Shown here: positions 44,549 to 53,056 of the stretch, one piece after another
How the letters are laid out: every line of letters starts with the position of its first letter
Numbering within the stretch: position 1 is the first letter of the stretch
Origin: Mycobacterium sp. 4858
Lineage (GTDB): Bacteria > Actinomycetota > Actinomycetes > Mycobacteriales > Mycobacteriaceae
Reading direction: 5' to 3'
Assembly (NCBI RefSeq): GCF_900240975.1
Contig: NZ_LT968776.1
Location: forward strand, 558,001 to 622,000
Length of the DNA stretch: 64,000 bases
Made by a program: the position numbers and the translations under genes
Notes under the pieces: generated by a model
Told to the model about the DNA's origin: nothing
The model's input: only the letters and a program-made list of their open reading frames with translations
Database searches by the model: none

Positions 44549-45574
44549 TCAGATGGCGTCCGGGTCCCCCGCGAATGCCTCGGCCGCCTTACGGGCCAGC
44601 CCGATCGCCAGGCGGGCCCATTCCGGCGTCGCGCCGGCCAGGCCACACGCCGGGGTGACGCCGATGCGGTCGCGCAGCGCCGAGCGCCCGAAGCCAAGGC
44701 GATCGGTCACCCCGACCAGGGCGGCCGCCACCTCTTCGGCCGACGGGCGCCGCTCCGGAGCGCTGCTGGGCACCACCCCCAGCATGATCGTGCGGCCCGA
44801 TTCGACGAACCCGGCCATACCGTCGAGATCCGCCGCCACCAAGGTGCTCGCATCCACCGACACCGCACCGATTTGGCTGCCCTGCAACATCTTCCACGGC
44901 AACTCCGCGGCACAGCTGTGCAACACCGCCGCGCCTCCCACCGTGGCGACGCAGTCGTCGAGCAGGGCTACGGCCACCGCTTCGTCCAGCGGCGCCACCG
45001 GGCTCAGCGCCGTCACACCGGTCAGCCGCCCGCCCAACGCGTTCGGCAGCGACGGCTCGTCGAACTGCACCACCACCGGCGTCTCGAGCCGGCGCGCCAG
45101 CGCCGCGCGGTGGGCGGCGACGCCTTCGGCCAGCGACGCCGCCAGATCGCGCACGGCGCCGGGGTCGGTGATCGCCCGATGGCCGTTGGCCAGCTCCAGC
45201 TCGGCCGACAGGGTGATCGGCCCGGGAGCCTGCACCTTGACCACGCGGTCGCCACCACGCAGGCCGGCCACCTCCCAGGCCTCTTCCAACGCGTCCATGT
45301 CCTCCTCGAGGAGACTGGCGGCGCGGCGGGTGACCGCACCCGGCCGCGCGGCGACCCGATAGCCGCGCGGCACGGTGTCGATGGCCACGTCGATCAGCAG
45401 CGCGCCGGCCCGTCCGAGCATGTCGGCGCCCACTCCGCGGGCCGGCAGCTCGACGATGTGCGACAACGCGTCGGCCAACTCACCGACGACGACCTCGGCG
45501 GCCTCCCGCGGCTTGATGCCGGGCCACGACCCGATGCCGCTGGCCCTCGCGAAGGAATGCGGGATAACACTCAC
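44549..45574 (-). CDS. MetE-like methionine synthase family protein (Rv3015c-like)
   Basis: 341 residues from GTG 45574. Seen: VVVQFDEPSLPNALGG and the UROD/MetE-like barrel with KVQAPGPITLSAELELA and VLHSCAAELPWKML. It corresponds to only the C-terminal barrel of cobalamin-independent methionine synthase, so full methionine synthase activity is doubtful; such short proteins may use other methyl donors. Divergent from lpqA. Confidence 0.82.
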   Translation of the reverse strand: MSVIPHSFARASGIGSWPGIKPREAAEVVVGELADALSHIVELPARGVGADMLGRAGALLIDVAIDTVPRGYRVAARPGAVTRRAASLLEEDMDALEEAWEVAGLRGGDRVVKVQAPGPITLSAELELANGHRAITDPGAVRDLAASLAEGVAAHRAALARRLETPVVVQFDEPSLPNALGGRLTGVTALSPVAPLDEAVAVALLDDCVATVGGAAVLHSCAAELPWKMLQGSQIGAVSVDASTLVAADLDGMAGFVESGRTIMLGVVPSSAPERRPSAEEVAAALVGVTDRLGFGRSALRDRIGVTPACGLAGATPEWARLAIGLARKAAEAFAGDPDAI

Positions 45575-45672
45575 CCGCCCAACCGTATTCGACCTGACCC
45601 GCCACGCCGTTGACCAGGGGTGTCTGTCGCGCCACCGCACGGGTAGGTTCAACCGCGAGAAGGGTACGAAAC

Positions 45673-46317
45673 GTGTCGCGGATGGCGAGATGGGCGCGGC
45701 CGCTGCTGCTGTGGGCGGTAGTGGTGCTGGCTGCCGCGTGCACCCGGGTGGTGGACGGCGCCGCGGTGGCGGGATTCGGTTCCCCCCGCAGGGCGGTGCA
45801 GGGGGTGAACGTCGACACGATCCTCTTGGACCAGTCGCGGATGCGCGCGATCACCGGCGCCGGGGAGCACCTGACGATCATCCCGTCCATGGACGGCACC
45901 AGGCCGGTGGACATCGACGCCCTCGCCGACACCACGCCGCGCGAATGCCGGTTCATCTACGCCGAGACCGCCACGTTCGGCCCGGATGTCGAGGAGTTCC
46001 ACAAGACGACGTTCCAGGACCCGCCCGATGGGGCGCTGATCTCCGAGGGCGCCGCGGCCTACCGGGACGTCGACACCGCACGGCGCGCCTTCGGCGCCTT
46101 GGTGACCACGGTCGGGGATTGCGCCGACGGCTCGGGTGGCCAGCAATACGTCGGCGACTGGAAGGCCGACGCCGGCTCGCTGCATCTGCGGCCCGGTGGC
46201 TGCGGCCGCGACTACCGGCTGCGGTCGGTGGCCATCCTGGAGGTCACGTTCTGCGGCTTTGCGCAATCGGTGTCCGACATCGTGATGACGAACATCGTCG
46301 CGAACGTACCGGCTTAG
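45673..46317 (+). CDS. lpqA: Putative lipoprotein with PknH-like sensor domain (LpqA-like)
   Basis: 214 residues from GTG 45673; GAAGGG lies 8 bases upstream, and ATG 45682 is an alternative. Seen: signal peptide with lipobox VLAAAC (Cys 23), then an extracytoplasmic domain of the type found outside PknH, with paired Cys residues including [11 protein letters not shown] and CADGS. Exported and lipid-anchored; function unknown. The TAG overlaps the convergent mnmA TAA by two bases. In M. tuberculosis an ESX/PPE cluster separates lpqA from mnmA. Confidence 0.82.
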   Translation: MSRMARWARPLLLWAVVVLAAACTRVVDGAAVAGFGSPRRAVQGVNVDTILLDQSRMRAITGAGEHLTIIPSMDGTRPVDIDALADTTPRECRFIYAETATFGPDVEEFHKTTFQDPPDGALISEGAAAYRDVDTARRAFGALVTTVGDCADGSGGQQYVGDWKADAGSLHLRPGGCGRDYRLRSVAILEVTFCGFAQSVSDIVMTNIVANVPA

Positions 46318-47390
46318 CGTGCGGTAGCGGCGATGGTGGCGCTGCCGAGCACCTCGTCACCGTCCGGGTCCGGGCGGTACAGCACCAGCGTCTGGCCCGG
46401 AGCGACGCCGCGCAGCGGGACGCGCAACCGCACGACCAGCTCGTCGCCGACCAATTCCGCTACCGCGTCGGCGGTTTCACCGTGTGCGCGGACCTGGACC
46501 GAGCACTCGACGGGGCCCGATGGCGGCCGTCCCCCGGTGAAGACCGGCTCGCGCCCGCGCAACTCGCGCACCTCGAGGTCGGCCGCCTCTCCCACCCGTA
46601 CGGTCGCGGTGTCGGCGTCGATCGCCGTCACGTAGCGCGGGCCGCCGTCGGGGCCAGGGCCGGCGATGCCCAGGCCCTTGCGCTGGCCGACGGTGAAACC
46701 GTGCACGCCGTCGTGCTCGGCGAGCACCGTGCCGTCAGCGCCGATGACGGCGCCGCGCCGGACCGCGATGCGCTCGCCGAGGAAGGCTCGGGTATTCCCC
46801 GAGGGAATGAAACAGATGTCGTGGCTGTCGGGTTTCTCCGCGACCGCGAGGCCGCGGCGGGCCGCTTCGGCACGAATCTGCGCCTTGGGGGTGTCACCGA
46901 TGGGGAACGTGGCGTGGCGCAGCTGCTCGGCGGTCAGCACGGCGAGCACGTAGGACTGGTCCTTGTCGTGGTCAACCGCGCGGCGGAGCCGCCCACCGGA
47001 CAGCCTGGCGTAGTGGCCGGTGGCCACGGTGTCGAAGCCCAGCGCAACCGCTTTCGCCGACAGGGCGGAGAACTTGATCCGCTGATTGCACCGCACGCAC
47101 GGGTTGGGCGTTTCGCCGCGCGCGTAGGAGGACACGAAATCGTCGATCACGTCGGCTTGGAACCGCTCGGCGAAATCCCAGACGTAGAAAGGGATTCCGA
47201 GCACATCGGCGACGCGGCTCGCGTCCGAGGCATCTTCTTTCGAGCAGCAGCCGCGCGAACCCGTCCGCAGCGTGCCGGGCGTGGCCGACAACGCCAGATG
47301 CACGCCGACCACGTCGTGTCCGGCGTCGACCATGCGGGCGGCGGCGACCGACGAGTCGACGCCGCCACTCATCGCGGCGAGGACCTTCAC
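46314..47390 (-). CDS. mnmA: tRNA-specific 2-thiouridylase
   Basis: 358 residues. It thiolates the wobble U34 of tRNA-Lys, -Glu and -Gln. Seen: PP-loop [16 protein letters not shown], the catalytic Cys regions [12 protein letters not shown] (about residue 97) and [11 protein letters not shown] (about 200), and C-terminal barrel domains. GTG 47390 directly follows the iscS TAA, so the sulfur donor IscS and MnmA are one operon. Target tRNA-Glu and tRNA-Gln genes are in this window. Confidence 0.96.
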   Translation of the reverse strand: MKVLAAMSGGVDSSVAAARMVDAGHDVVGVHLALSATPGTLRTGSRGCCSKEDASDASRVADVLGIPFYVWDFAERFQADVIDDFVSSYARGETPNPCVRCNQRIKFSALSAKAVALGFDTVATGHYARLSGGRLRRAVDHDKDQSYVLAVLTAEQLRHATFPIGDTPKAQIRAEAARRGLAVAEKPDSHDICFIPSGNTRAFLGERIAVRRGAVIGADGTVLAEHDGVHGFTVGQRKGLGIAGPGPDGGPRYVTAIDADTATVRVGEAADLEVRELRGREPVFTGGRPPSGPVECSVQVRAHGETADAVAELVGDELVVRLRVPLRGVAPGQTLVLYRPDPDGDEVLGSATIAATAR

Positions 47391-48593
47391 TTAGGGAGCC
47401 CCCGCGGCGGCCAGTGCGGCGCGGCGGGCGCGGTCCACCGCCGCGGGCAGCACCTGCAACACCGCATCCACATCGTCGTCGACGCTGGTGTGACCCAAGG
47501 ACATCCGCAAGGATCCGCGGGCGCTGGTGGGGTCTGCACCCATCGCGAGCAGCACGTGCGACGGCTGCGCGACGCCCGCGGTGCACGCCGACCCGGTCGA
47601 GCATTCGATGCCGTTGGCGTCCAACAACATCAACAACGCATCGCCTTCGCAGCCGCGGAACGTGAAGTGTGCGTTGCCGGGCAACCGCTGGGGGTACCTC
47701 CCGCTTGCGGGGGACGGGTCGCGGGCGCCGTTGAGGCTGACGTCGTCGATGCCCGCGAGCACCCCGTCGATCAGCCGGTCACGCAACGCCCGGAGCCGCG
47801 CGCTGTTCGCCTCGATGCCGTCCACCGCGATCCGGGCCGCGGCCGCCATGCCGACCGCACCGGCGACGTCGGCGGTGCCGGAACGGATGTCACGCTCTTG
47901 TCCGCCACCGTGCGCCAGCGGCACACACGCCACGTCGCGGCGCACCAGCAGCGCGCCCACCCCGGGAGGGCCACCGAACTTGTGCGCGGCAACGCTCATC
48001 GCCGAGAGCCCGCTGGCGGCGAAGTCCACCGGCAACTGCCCCACCGCCTGCACGGCGTCGCTGTGCATCGGAACCCCGAACTCGGCCGCGACGGCGGCGA
48101 GGTCGGCGGCCGGCATGACGGTGCCGACCTCGTTGTTGGCCCACATCACCGACACCAGCGCGACATCGTCGTGGCTGCGCAGCGCCTCGCGCAGCGCGGT
48201 GGCCGAGACCGAACCGTCGGCGGCGGTCGGCAACCAGGTCACCTCGGCGCCCTCGTGTTCGACGAGCCAGTTGACCGAGTCCAGCACGGCGTGGTGTTCG
48301 ACCTCGCTGGTGATGATGCGCCGGTGGCGCGGTTCGGCGTCGCGGCGGGCCCAGTAGATGCCCTTGACCGCCAGATTGTCGCTTTCGGTGCCGCCCGCGG
48401 TGAAGATGACCTCCGACGGGCGGGCGCCCAGCCGGTCGGCGATGAGCTCGCGGGATTCCTCGATGCGCCGCCGCGCCGTCCGGCCGCTGGTGTGCAGCGA
48501 GGAGGCGTTGCCGACGGTGCCGAGCACCGCCGCCATCGCCTCGACGGCGGCGGGGTGCATCGGCGTGGTAGCGGCGTGATCGAGGTAGACCAT
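47391..48593 (-). CDS. iscS: Cysteine desulfurase IscS
   Basis: 400 residues from ATG 48593. PLP enzyme that turns cysteine into alanine plus enzyme-bound persulfide for Fe-S clusters and tRNA thiolation. Seen: [13 protein letters not shown], the PLP-Lys region [16 protein letters not shown] and the persulfide Cys in [17 protein letters not shown]. Nine residues SPASGRYPQ (about 293-301) are encoded by a 27-bp palindromic element and do not belong to the family pattern; they lie in a loop before [10 protein letters not shown]. Directly upstream of mnmA. Confidence 0.95.
   Translation of the reverse strand: MVYLDHAATTPMHPAAVEAMAAVLGTVGNASSLHTSGRTARRRIEESRELIADRLGARPSEVIFTAGGTESDNLAVKGIYWARRDAEPRHRRIITSEVEHHAVLDSVNWLVEHEGAEVTWLPTAADGSVSATALREALRSHDDVALVSVMWANNEVGTVMPAADLAAVAAEFGVPMHSDAVQAVGQLPVDFAASGLSAMSVAAHKFGGPPGVGALLVRRDVACVPLAHGGGQERDIRSGTADVAGAVGMAAAARIAVDGIEANSARLRALRDRLIDGVLAGIDDVSLNGARDPSPASGRYPQRLPGNAHFTFRGCEGDALLMLLDANGIECSTGSACTAGVAQPSHVLLAMGADPTSARGSLRMSLGHTSVDDDVDAVLQVLPAAVDRARRAALAAAGAP
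47689..47715. repeat. 27-bp palindromic mini-element in frame within iscS
   Basis: Matches the element at 6309-6335 at 26 of 27 bases. On the coding strand it reads TCC CCC GCA AGC GGG AGG TAC CCC CAG, nine codons without a stop, so IscS gains SPASGRYPQ. Length divisible by three and the same sequence elsewhere both support an insertion that the reading frame tolerates. Confidence 0.85.
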
Positions 48594-48638
48594 GACGCGA
48601 CCCACGATACCGGCAGGTGAAAGTTCCACCGGGCCTAC

Positions 48639-48749
48639 TGGCGATCGCAAGCGCGGCGTTGCCGGGCGCTGCGGGTCGCCACCGTTTGGCTAGTGGCGAT
48701 CGCAAGCGCGGCGTAGCCGGGCGCAGCGGGTCGCCACCATTTGGCTAAG
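48639..48749 (+). repeat. Tandem 55-bp hairpin repeat, 2 copies
   Basis: Copies begin at 48640 and 48695, each GGCGATCGCAAGCGCGGCG and ending GGGTCGCCACC plus TTTGGCTA. The array fills the gap between iscS and the acyltransferase gene, whose TAG (48745-48747) lies in the last bases of the second copy. Same family as the arrays at 1253, 6242 and 32209. Confidence 0.85.
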
Positions 48750-49593
48750 AGGCCAGCAGCACGCGTCCGCGCCGGGCGGGCCGGGCGGCTGTGCCGCCCA
48801 CCACCGACTGGCAGCGGCTCGCCAGCGCTCGCCGATCCGTCCCCGGGAGCTGCAGGGATTCGACGTGCACCCGCGCCAGCGTGCGTCGCACGGTCAGCAG
48901 CCGGCGGATGGATCCGACCAGGGTCTCGTCGCCGACGAAGGCCGGCACGGTCGAGACGCTGCCGTCGACGTGGTGGTAGGTCAGCCGAAGTGGCTGCACC
49001 GGACGGCCGGCGTCGATCGCGGCCTGGAACATCGCGGGATAGAACGCCCCGCCGTCCCGACCGCACCAGGTGGTGCCCTCCGGGAAGCACACGACGGTCT
49101 GGCCGCCGCTCAGCCGGCGGGCGACGGTGTCGACCACCGCGGGCAACAACCGCAGACTGGACCGCTCGATCGGGATGATCTTCAGGATGCGGGCCACGAT
49201 GCCCGTTGCGGGCCCGGTGAACATATCGGCCCGGGCGACGAACGACCCCGGCAACACCGAGCCGATGGCGAAGACGTCGAGCCAGGACATGTGCGGGCTG
49301 ACCACCAGAACCCCGCGCAGGTTGCGAATCGGGCTGCCGGTCACCGTGATCCGGATGCCGAAGCAGCGCAACACCATCCGGCAGTAGATGCGCTGCACGC
49401 GCGTGCGGCCGGGCAGCGGCACCGCCAGCAGCGCCACCCCCGGCGCCAGCAGCAGGGCCAGCATGACGCGAAGCGTGACCCGCAGCGCCACCAGAAGCCT
49501 CGATGACGCGGTCACGTCGCAGAGACCCACACAACCGGCGTCACACGTCGCGCGCGGCAGCCAGGGGTGCCCGGTGCGGGCGGGCGCGTTCAT
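48745..49593 (-). CDS. PlsC-family acyltransferase (Rv3026c-like)
   Basis: 282 residues. Seen: a hydrophobic N-terminal segment (about 31-60), the HX4D catalytic motif SPHMSWLDVFAIG and the FPEGTTWC motif near residue 155, diagnostic of lysophospholipid-type acyltransferases at the membrane. ATG 49593 overlaps the stop of the GNAT acyltransferase upstream (ATGA), so the pair acts together. The two-gene layout resembles OlsB-OlsA, which make ornithine lipids, but the acceptor is not proven. Stop lies in a hairpin repeat. Confidence 0.87.
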   Translation of the reverse strand: MNAPARTGHPWLPRATCDAGCVGLCDVTASSRLLVALRVTLRVMLALLLAPGVALLAVPLPGRTRVQRIYCRMVLRCFGIRITVTGSPIRNLRGVLVVSPHMSWLDVFAIGSVLPGSFVARADMFTGPATGIVARILKIIPIERSSLRLLPAVVDTVARRLSGGQTVVCFPEGTTWCGRDGGAFYPAMFQAAIDAGRPVQPLRLTYHHVDGSVSTVPAFVGDETLVGSIRRLLTVRRTLARVHVESLQLPGTDRRALASRCQSVVGGTAARPARRGRVLLAS

Positions 49594-50450
49594 CGGTCGC
49601 CGCCGGCCATCTGCGAGGCCGCCGACACCGACCGCAGCCGCTTGAGATATCGGGTATCGGCGCGCCCTTTGTCGAGCAGGACGCAGAAATCGCCAACCCC
49701 GAAGGCGGGGTCGTGCGCGGGCTCACCGCACACCTGCGCGCCCAGCCGCAGGTAACCGCGCATCAGCGCCGGGACCGACGGGCGAGCGGGCGCCGGGATG
49801 TCGTCGAGCGCCTTGCCGTCCACGACCACCGGCCGGTGCGGGCGCACCCGGTACTGCGCCGGTGCGGCGTGGCGGTCCAGGATGAAGTCGCGGACGCCCC
49901 GCAGCTGGCGGCCCGGAACCCGATTCTCCGGGTCGTCGGCGTCCCCGCAGACCGGCACCGACACGCAGCCGGTCACGTAGTCGTAGCCGTAGCGGTCGAG
50001 GTAGGCCAGGATGCCGGCCCACATGAGCAGCACGACGCCGCCGTTGCGGTGGCCCTCGCGCACCACCGCGCGTCCCATCTCCACCAGCGACGGCCTGATC
50101 GGGTCGAAAGCGCGGATGTCGAACTCCGTCGCGGTGTAGAGGCCCCCGGCCGCGATCGCGCCCGCCGGCGCCAGCATCCGGTAGCAACCCACCAGTTCGC
50201 CGGTGCTGTCGTCGCGGACCAGGAGGTGGTCGCAGTGCTCGTCGAACCTGTCGACATCCCGTCGTTCGCCGTCGTTCGTCGGCAGTGCAAAGCCGGGCGT
50301 GGTGGAAAAGACTTCATACCGTAGCCGCTGCGCCGCCTCGATCATGCTGGCGTCGGTGGACAGCAGGAGCGAGTAGTGCGGCCCGGCGGCCGACGCCGCC
50401 GTCGCGCCTTCGGCCTTGTCGCTGGGAATCAGGACAGAAGCAATGCTCAT
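49590..50450 (-). CDS. GNAT N-acyltransferase, OlsB/hemolysin-like (Rv3027c-like)
   Basis: 286 residues from ATG 50450 (MSIASVLIP); a TTG three codons earlier is less likely. Seen: the Acetyltransf_5-type fold with AQRLRYEVFSTTPGF, LLVRDDSTGELVGCYRML and LVEMGRAVVREGHRNGGVV. The family includes OlsB, which N-acylates ornithine. Coupled by a 4-bp overlap to the PlsC-type gene, so a two-step acylation of an amino-acid headgroup is plausible; the substrate is inferred. Confidence 0.85.
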   Translation of the reverse strand: MSIASVLIPSDKAEGATAASAAGPHYSLLLSTDASMIEAAQRLRYEVFSTTPGFALPTNDGERRDVDRFDEHCDHLLVRDDSTGELVGCYRMLAPAGAIAAGGLYTATEFDIRAFDPIRPSLVEMGRAVVREGHRNGGVVLLMWAGILAYLDRYGYDYVTGCVSVPVCGDADDPENRVPGRQLRGVRDFILDRHAAPAQYRVRPHRPVVVDGKALDDIPAPARPSVPALMRGYLRLGAQVCGEPAHDPAFGVGDFCVLLDKGRADTRYLKRLRSVSAASQMAGGDR

Positions 50451-50574
50451 GTCAACCAACGTTGCGTAGCCGATGAGCGAGTCGGCATCGTGGCTGTGAC
50501 GTGTCCGTGCACGTCAGGTGACGAAATGTGGTCGCGAGAGCGGGCTGACCCGGGCTCCCCCTCCAGAGCCCGGG

Positions 50575-52278
50575 TCAGGAAGTCCGCAGTGGCGCGCTCC
50601 AGCGGACGCGTGTGCCGCCGCCGGGCGGACTGGTGATCGCGCAGTCACCGCCGAGGTCTTTGGCACGGCGGGCGATGTCGTCCAGACCATCGGCGCGGTG
50701 GCCATTGGCGGGAATCCCGCACCCGTCGTCGGTGATCTCGAGCAGCAGCTCGTCGGTGACGGTGACCTCGACGGCGATGGCCCCGGCCCCCGAGTGCCGC
50801 ACAGCGTTGCTGAGCGCCTCGTTGACGACGGCTTCGGCGTGTTCGGCGAGTTCGTCGCTCACCGCGGTCATCGTCCCCGCCATGCGCAGCGTCGTCCCCT
50901 GATTGTCGTCGTCGGCGAGGCGCGCGATCGCGTCTTGGACGCGCTCGGCGAGCGTGCGCCGCCGGGCCTGCGGGCGCTGGAGATCGAAGACGGTGCGCCG
51001 GATGTCGTCGATGACGTTCTGCAACTCGTTGACGGATCTGGTCAGCCGCGAAGCGAGTTGCGGTGAACGAAGCCGGGCCACGACGCCCTGCAGGTCCATC
51101 CCGACGGTGAAGACGCGGCTGATCACCTGGTCGTGCAGATCGCGGGCGATGCGTTCCCGGTCGACCAGCACGCTCAACTCCCGCGCGTTCCGCCGTTCGG
51201 TCGCCAGCGTGAGGGCGATCGCCGCGTGGTCGGCGAAGTCGCGAACCAGGTCGAGATGCGTTTCGTCGAAGGGCTCCGCATCGGTGTTACGGGCCACCAC
51301 GATCACGCCCAACGTCTGCTGGTCGGATCTGAGCGGCATCAGGATCGCGGGTCGCTCGCCTACGTCGGTGAACGCCGGGATGGGACGCCGAAATGTCTCG
51401 GTGAGCAGCGGCCAGCCGGCCCGAAACACCTCGCCGGTGGTGGACCCGTCGATCGGGATCTCTTGCCCCAGAACCTGATCCGCGTGCAGGCCGACCGCCG
51501 CGGACACGACGAGGCGGTCGTCGTTGGGCCGGTCGGGGTCGGTCGGAACGAGGACGATCGCCTGCTCGGCGTCCGTCAGCTCGGCGGCGCGCTCGACGAT
51601 CAGTTGCAGAGGTTGCACGCCGGGGCCCGACTCGGACAGCAGGGCGTTGCTGATCTCGCGGCTGGCGTCGGTCCACCGGGCGCCCGCGCGGACCCGGTCG
51701 AACAAGCGGGCATTGTCGATGGCCACCGATGCCGCCGACGCGAGCGCCCGGACGGTGACCTCGTCGGCCTCGCAGAAGCAGCGGCCGGGCCGGTCGTCGG
51801 TGACGTAGAGGCTGCCGAACACCACGCCGCGGATGATGATGGGCATGCCGAGGAACGCCCGCATCGGCGGGTGGTGCTCCGGGAACCCCACGGCCGTCGA
51901 ATGGTCGGACAGCTCGGCCACGCGCAACGGCTCTGTACGGTCGCGCAGGGCACCAAGCAGCCCTTTGCCCACCGGCAGATGACCGACCCGCCGCACGGTA
52001 TCCGCGGCCATCCCACTGTGTACGAAGGACGCCAGAGTTCCCTCGGGCCCCCACACCCCGATGGCGCCGTAGCGGGCACCGGTCATGCCTATCGCGGCGG
52101 CCACGATGCGGTGCAGTATCGCGTCCAGCTCGAGATCGGAACCGATCTCGATCGCTACCTGGAGCAGCTGCGCCATCTGCTGGCGTTCGGCGGCCAATTC
52201 GTCGAGCTGCTCATGCATCCGGCTCAGAAAGTCCGGGCGGCGGAGCCCAAAAGCCGATCCACACTCGTCTTCGCGCAT
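50575..52278 (-). CDS. DosS/DosT-like GAF sensor histidine kinase
   Basis: 567 residues. Seen: GAF domain 1 (about 38-195), GAF domain 2 (about 215-360), a HisKA_3 box with phospho-His H382 in RERIARDLHDQVISR, and a HATPase domain ending VRWSAPLR. The GAF1 stretch GFPEHHPPMRAFLG matches the segment of DosS that holds the haem-binding His, conserved here as H136, so haem-based redox, O2, NO or CO sensing is likely. No DevR/DosR-type response regulator adjoins, so it is an orphan kinase that may feed a distant regulator. Absent from this position in M. tuberculosis. ATG 52278. Confidence 0.9.
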   Translation of the reverse strand: MREDECGSAFGLRRPDFLSRMHEQLDELAAERQQMAQLLQVAIEIGSDLELDAILHRIVAAAIGMTGARYGAIGVWGPEGTLASFVHSGMAADTVRRVGHLPVGKGLLGALRDRTEPLRVAELSDHSTAVGFPEHHPPMRAFLGMPIIIRGVVFGSLYVTDDRPGRCFCEADEVTVRALASAASVAIDNARLFDRVRAGARWTDASREISNALLSESGPGVQPLQLIVERAAELTDAEQAIVLVPTDPDRPNDDRLVVSAAVGLHADQVLGQEIPIDGSTTGEVFRAGWPLLTETFRRPIPAFTDVGERPAILMPLRSDQQTLGVIVVARNTDAEPFDETHLDLVRDFADHAAIALTLATERRNARELSVLVDRERIARDLHDQVISRVFTVGMDLQGVVARLRSPQLASRLTRSVNELQNVIDDIRRTVFDLQRPQARRRTLAERVQDAIARLADDDNQGTTLRMAGTMTAVSDELAEHAEAVVNEALSNAVRHSGAGAIAVEVTVTDELLLEITDDGCGIPANGHRADGLDDIARRAKDLGGDCAITSPPGGGTRVRWSAPLRTS

Positions 52279-52437
52279 CTCCCGACTTTCTTCAGACTGA
52301 TGCCCGGTGGCGCAGGTAGTGAAGGCGAACCCCGCTTGCGAAAATAAGTTTGCTGAGAAGGGAAGTTACCGTTGGGGTTAGGCCTTAATCTGCCGGTAAA
52401 GCCACCATACCAGTTAGCGGAAGACATCGTACAAGTG

Positions 52438-52466
52438 TTGCTATACGTGACGGATAGCCGTAACAT
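52438..52466 (+). promoter_or_regulatory. Promoter of the small zinc-finger gene
   Basis: -35 TTGCTA (52438-52443) and -10 TAACAT (52461-52466), 17 bp apart. The ATG of the next gene starts 6 bases after the -10, so the message would be leaderless. Confidence 0.65.
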
Positions 52467-52472
52467 ACCGTT

Positions 52473-52796
52473 ATGACCGCCTGCCGGTCGTACTGCTGGG
52501 AATGCGGCACCGCCTTTTACGGCCGTGCCGACGCACGGTATTGCAGCGCGGCATGCCGACAGAAAGCCCACCGCGCCCGGGTCCGCCGCCGCGCCGCCAA
52601 TCAGACGGTGCCCGCGCCTCACGCGGGAAGCGCGGTTGCCCGCGCACAAGAAGCCCGTCAGGCAGCCCGCGTCGTCCGGCAACGCGCGCAGGATGCGCGG
52701 CGCTCGGCATCGAAAGCCCGTGCGGCAGTTGCATTTTCGAGCGGCGACCAAGATCTCGCCGAGGGGGCTGCGCGTCGGCGACCGACGTCCGATTGA
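52473..52796 (+). CDS. Small zinc-finger protein, function unknown
   Basis: 107 residues. Seen: CWECGTAFYG (CxxC at 8 and 11) then YCSAACRQKAHRARVR, giving four Cys (C8, C11, C24, C28) that could bind one zinc, followed by an Arg/Ala-rich, basic, probably helical region to the end. The layout suggests a nucleic-acid-binding protein, but no function is established. ATG 52473 sits 6 bases after a good -10 box. Divergent from the sensor kinase, so the two may be functionally linked; not present here in M. tuberculosis. Confidence 0.72.
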   Translation: MTACRSYCWECGTAFYGRADARYCSAACRQKAHRARVRRRAANQTVPAPHAGSAVARAQEARQAARVVRQRAQDARRSASKARAAVAFSSGDQDLAEGAARRRPTSD

Positions 52797-52933
52797 ACGC
52801 CTTTCCAACTTTGCGGCCCGGATGCCCTCGGGCGGAAGACATTTCGGGTTCACCGAACCGGCCTCAGGTGTGACCGCGCATCGACGCGACGCTGACCGGG
52901 CGCGGCGGTCGGCTTCAGGACCACTTCCCGACT

Positions 52934-52969
52934 CTGGAATTTGATAGCGCCCGCGCTATCAAATTCCAG
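52934..52969. repeat. 36-bp perfect palindrome
   Basis: Arms CTGGAATTTGATAGCGC (52934-52950) and GCGCTATCAAATTCCAG (52953-52969) with a 2-base centre. AT-rich against a GC-rich background, about 140 bp past the zinc-finger gene. Could be a terminator or a protein-binding site; the near-zero loop favours a DNA site over an RNA hairpin. Confidence 0.8.
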
Positions 52970-53013
52970 CAGCCAGTACCCGCTGCGGACACAGTCCCAA
53001 GCCTCGAGACGCA

Positions 53014-53043
53014 AGAGCCCCGGCGCCGCGGCGCCGGGGCTCT
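53014..53043 (-). terminator. GC-rich terminator after etfA
   Basis: Inverted repeat AGAGCCCCGGCGCC (53014-53027) and GGCGCCGGGGCTCT (53030-53043) lies 13 bases past the etfA stop. A 14-bp GC stem with a 2-base centre and no U tract, typical of mycobacterial I-shaped terminators. It probably ends the etfBA transcript and may also stop reading from the zinc-finger gene. Confidence 0.75.
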
Positions 53044-53056
53044 CAAGCCGAGGAAC

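Noticed and set aside
45375..48620. 1081-residue plus-strand open frame
   Set aside because: It is antisense to mnmA and iscS and crosses lpqA; sequence is low-complexity GC shadow with no domain pattern, while the genes on the real strands have clear motifs.
47391..48650. Longer IscS start at 48650
   Set aside because: The 19 extra residues are not family-like; ATG 48593 gives the conserved [11 protein letters not shown] start.
52279..52460. DosR box upstream of the DosS-like kinase
   Set aside because: No GGGACT...AGTCCC-type palindrome was found in the gap.
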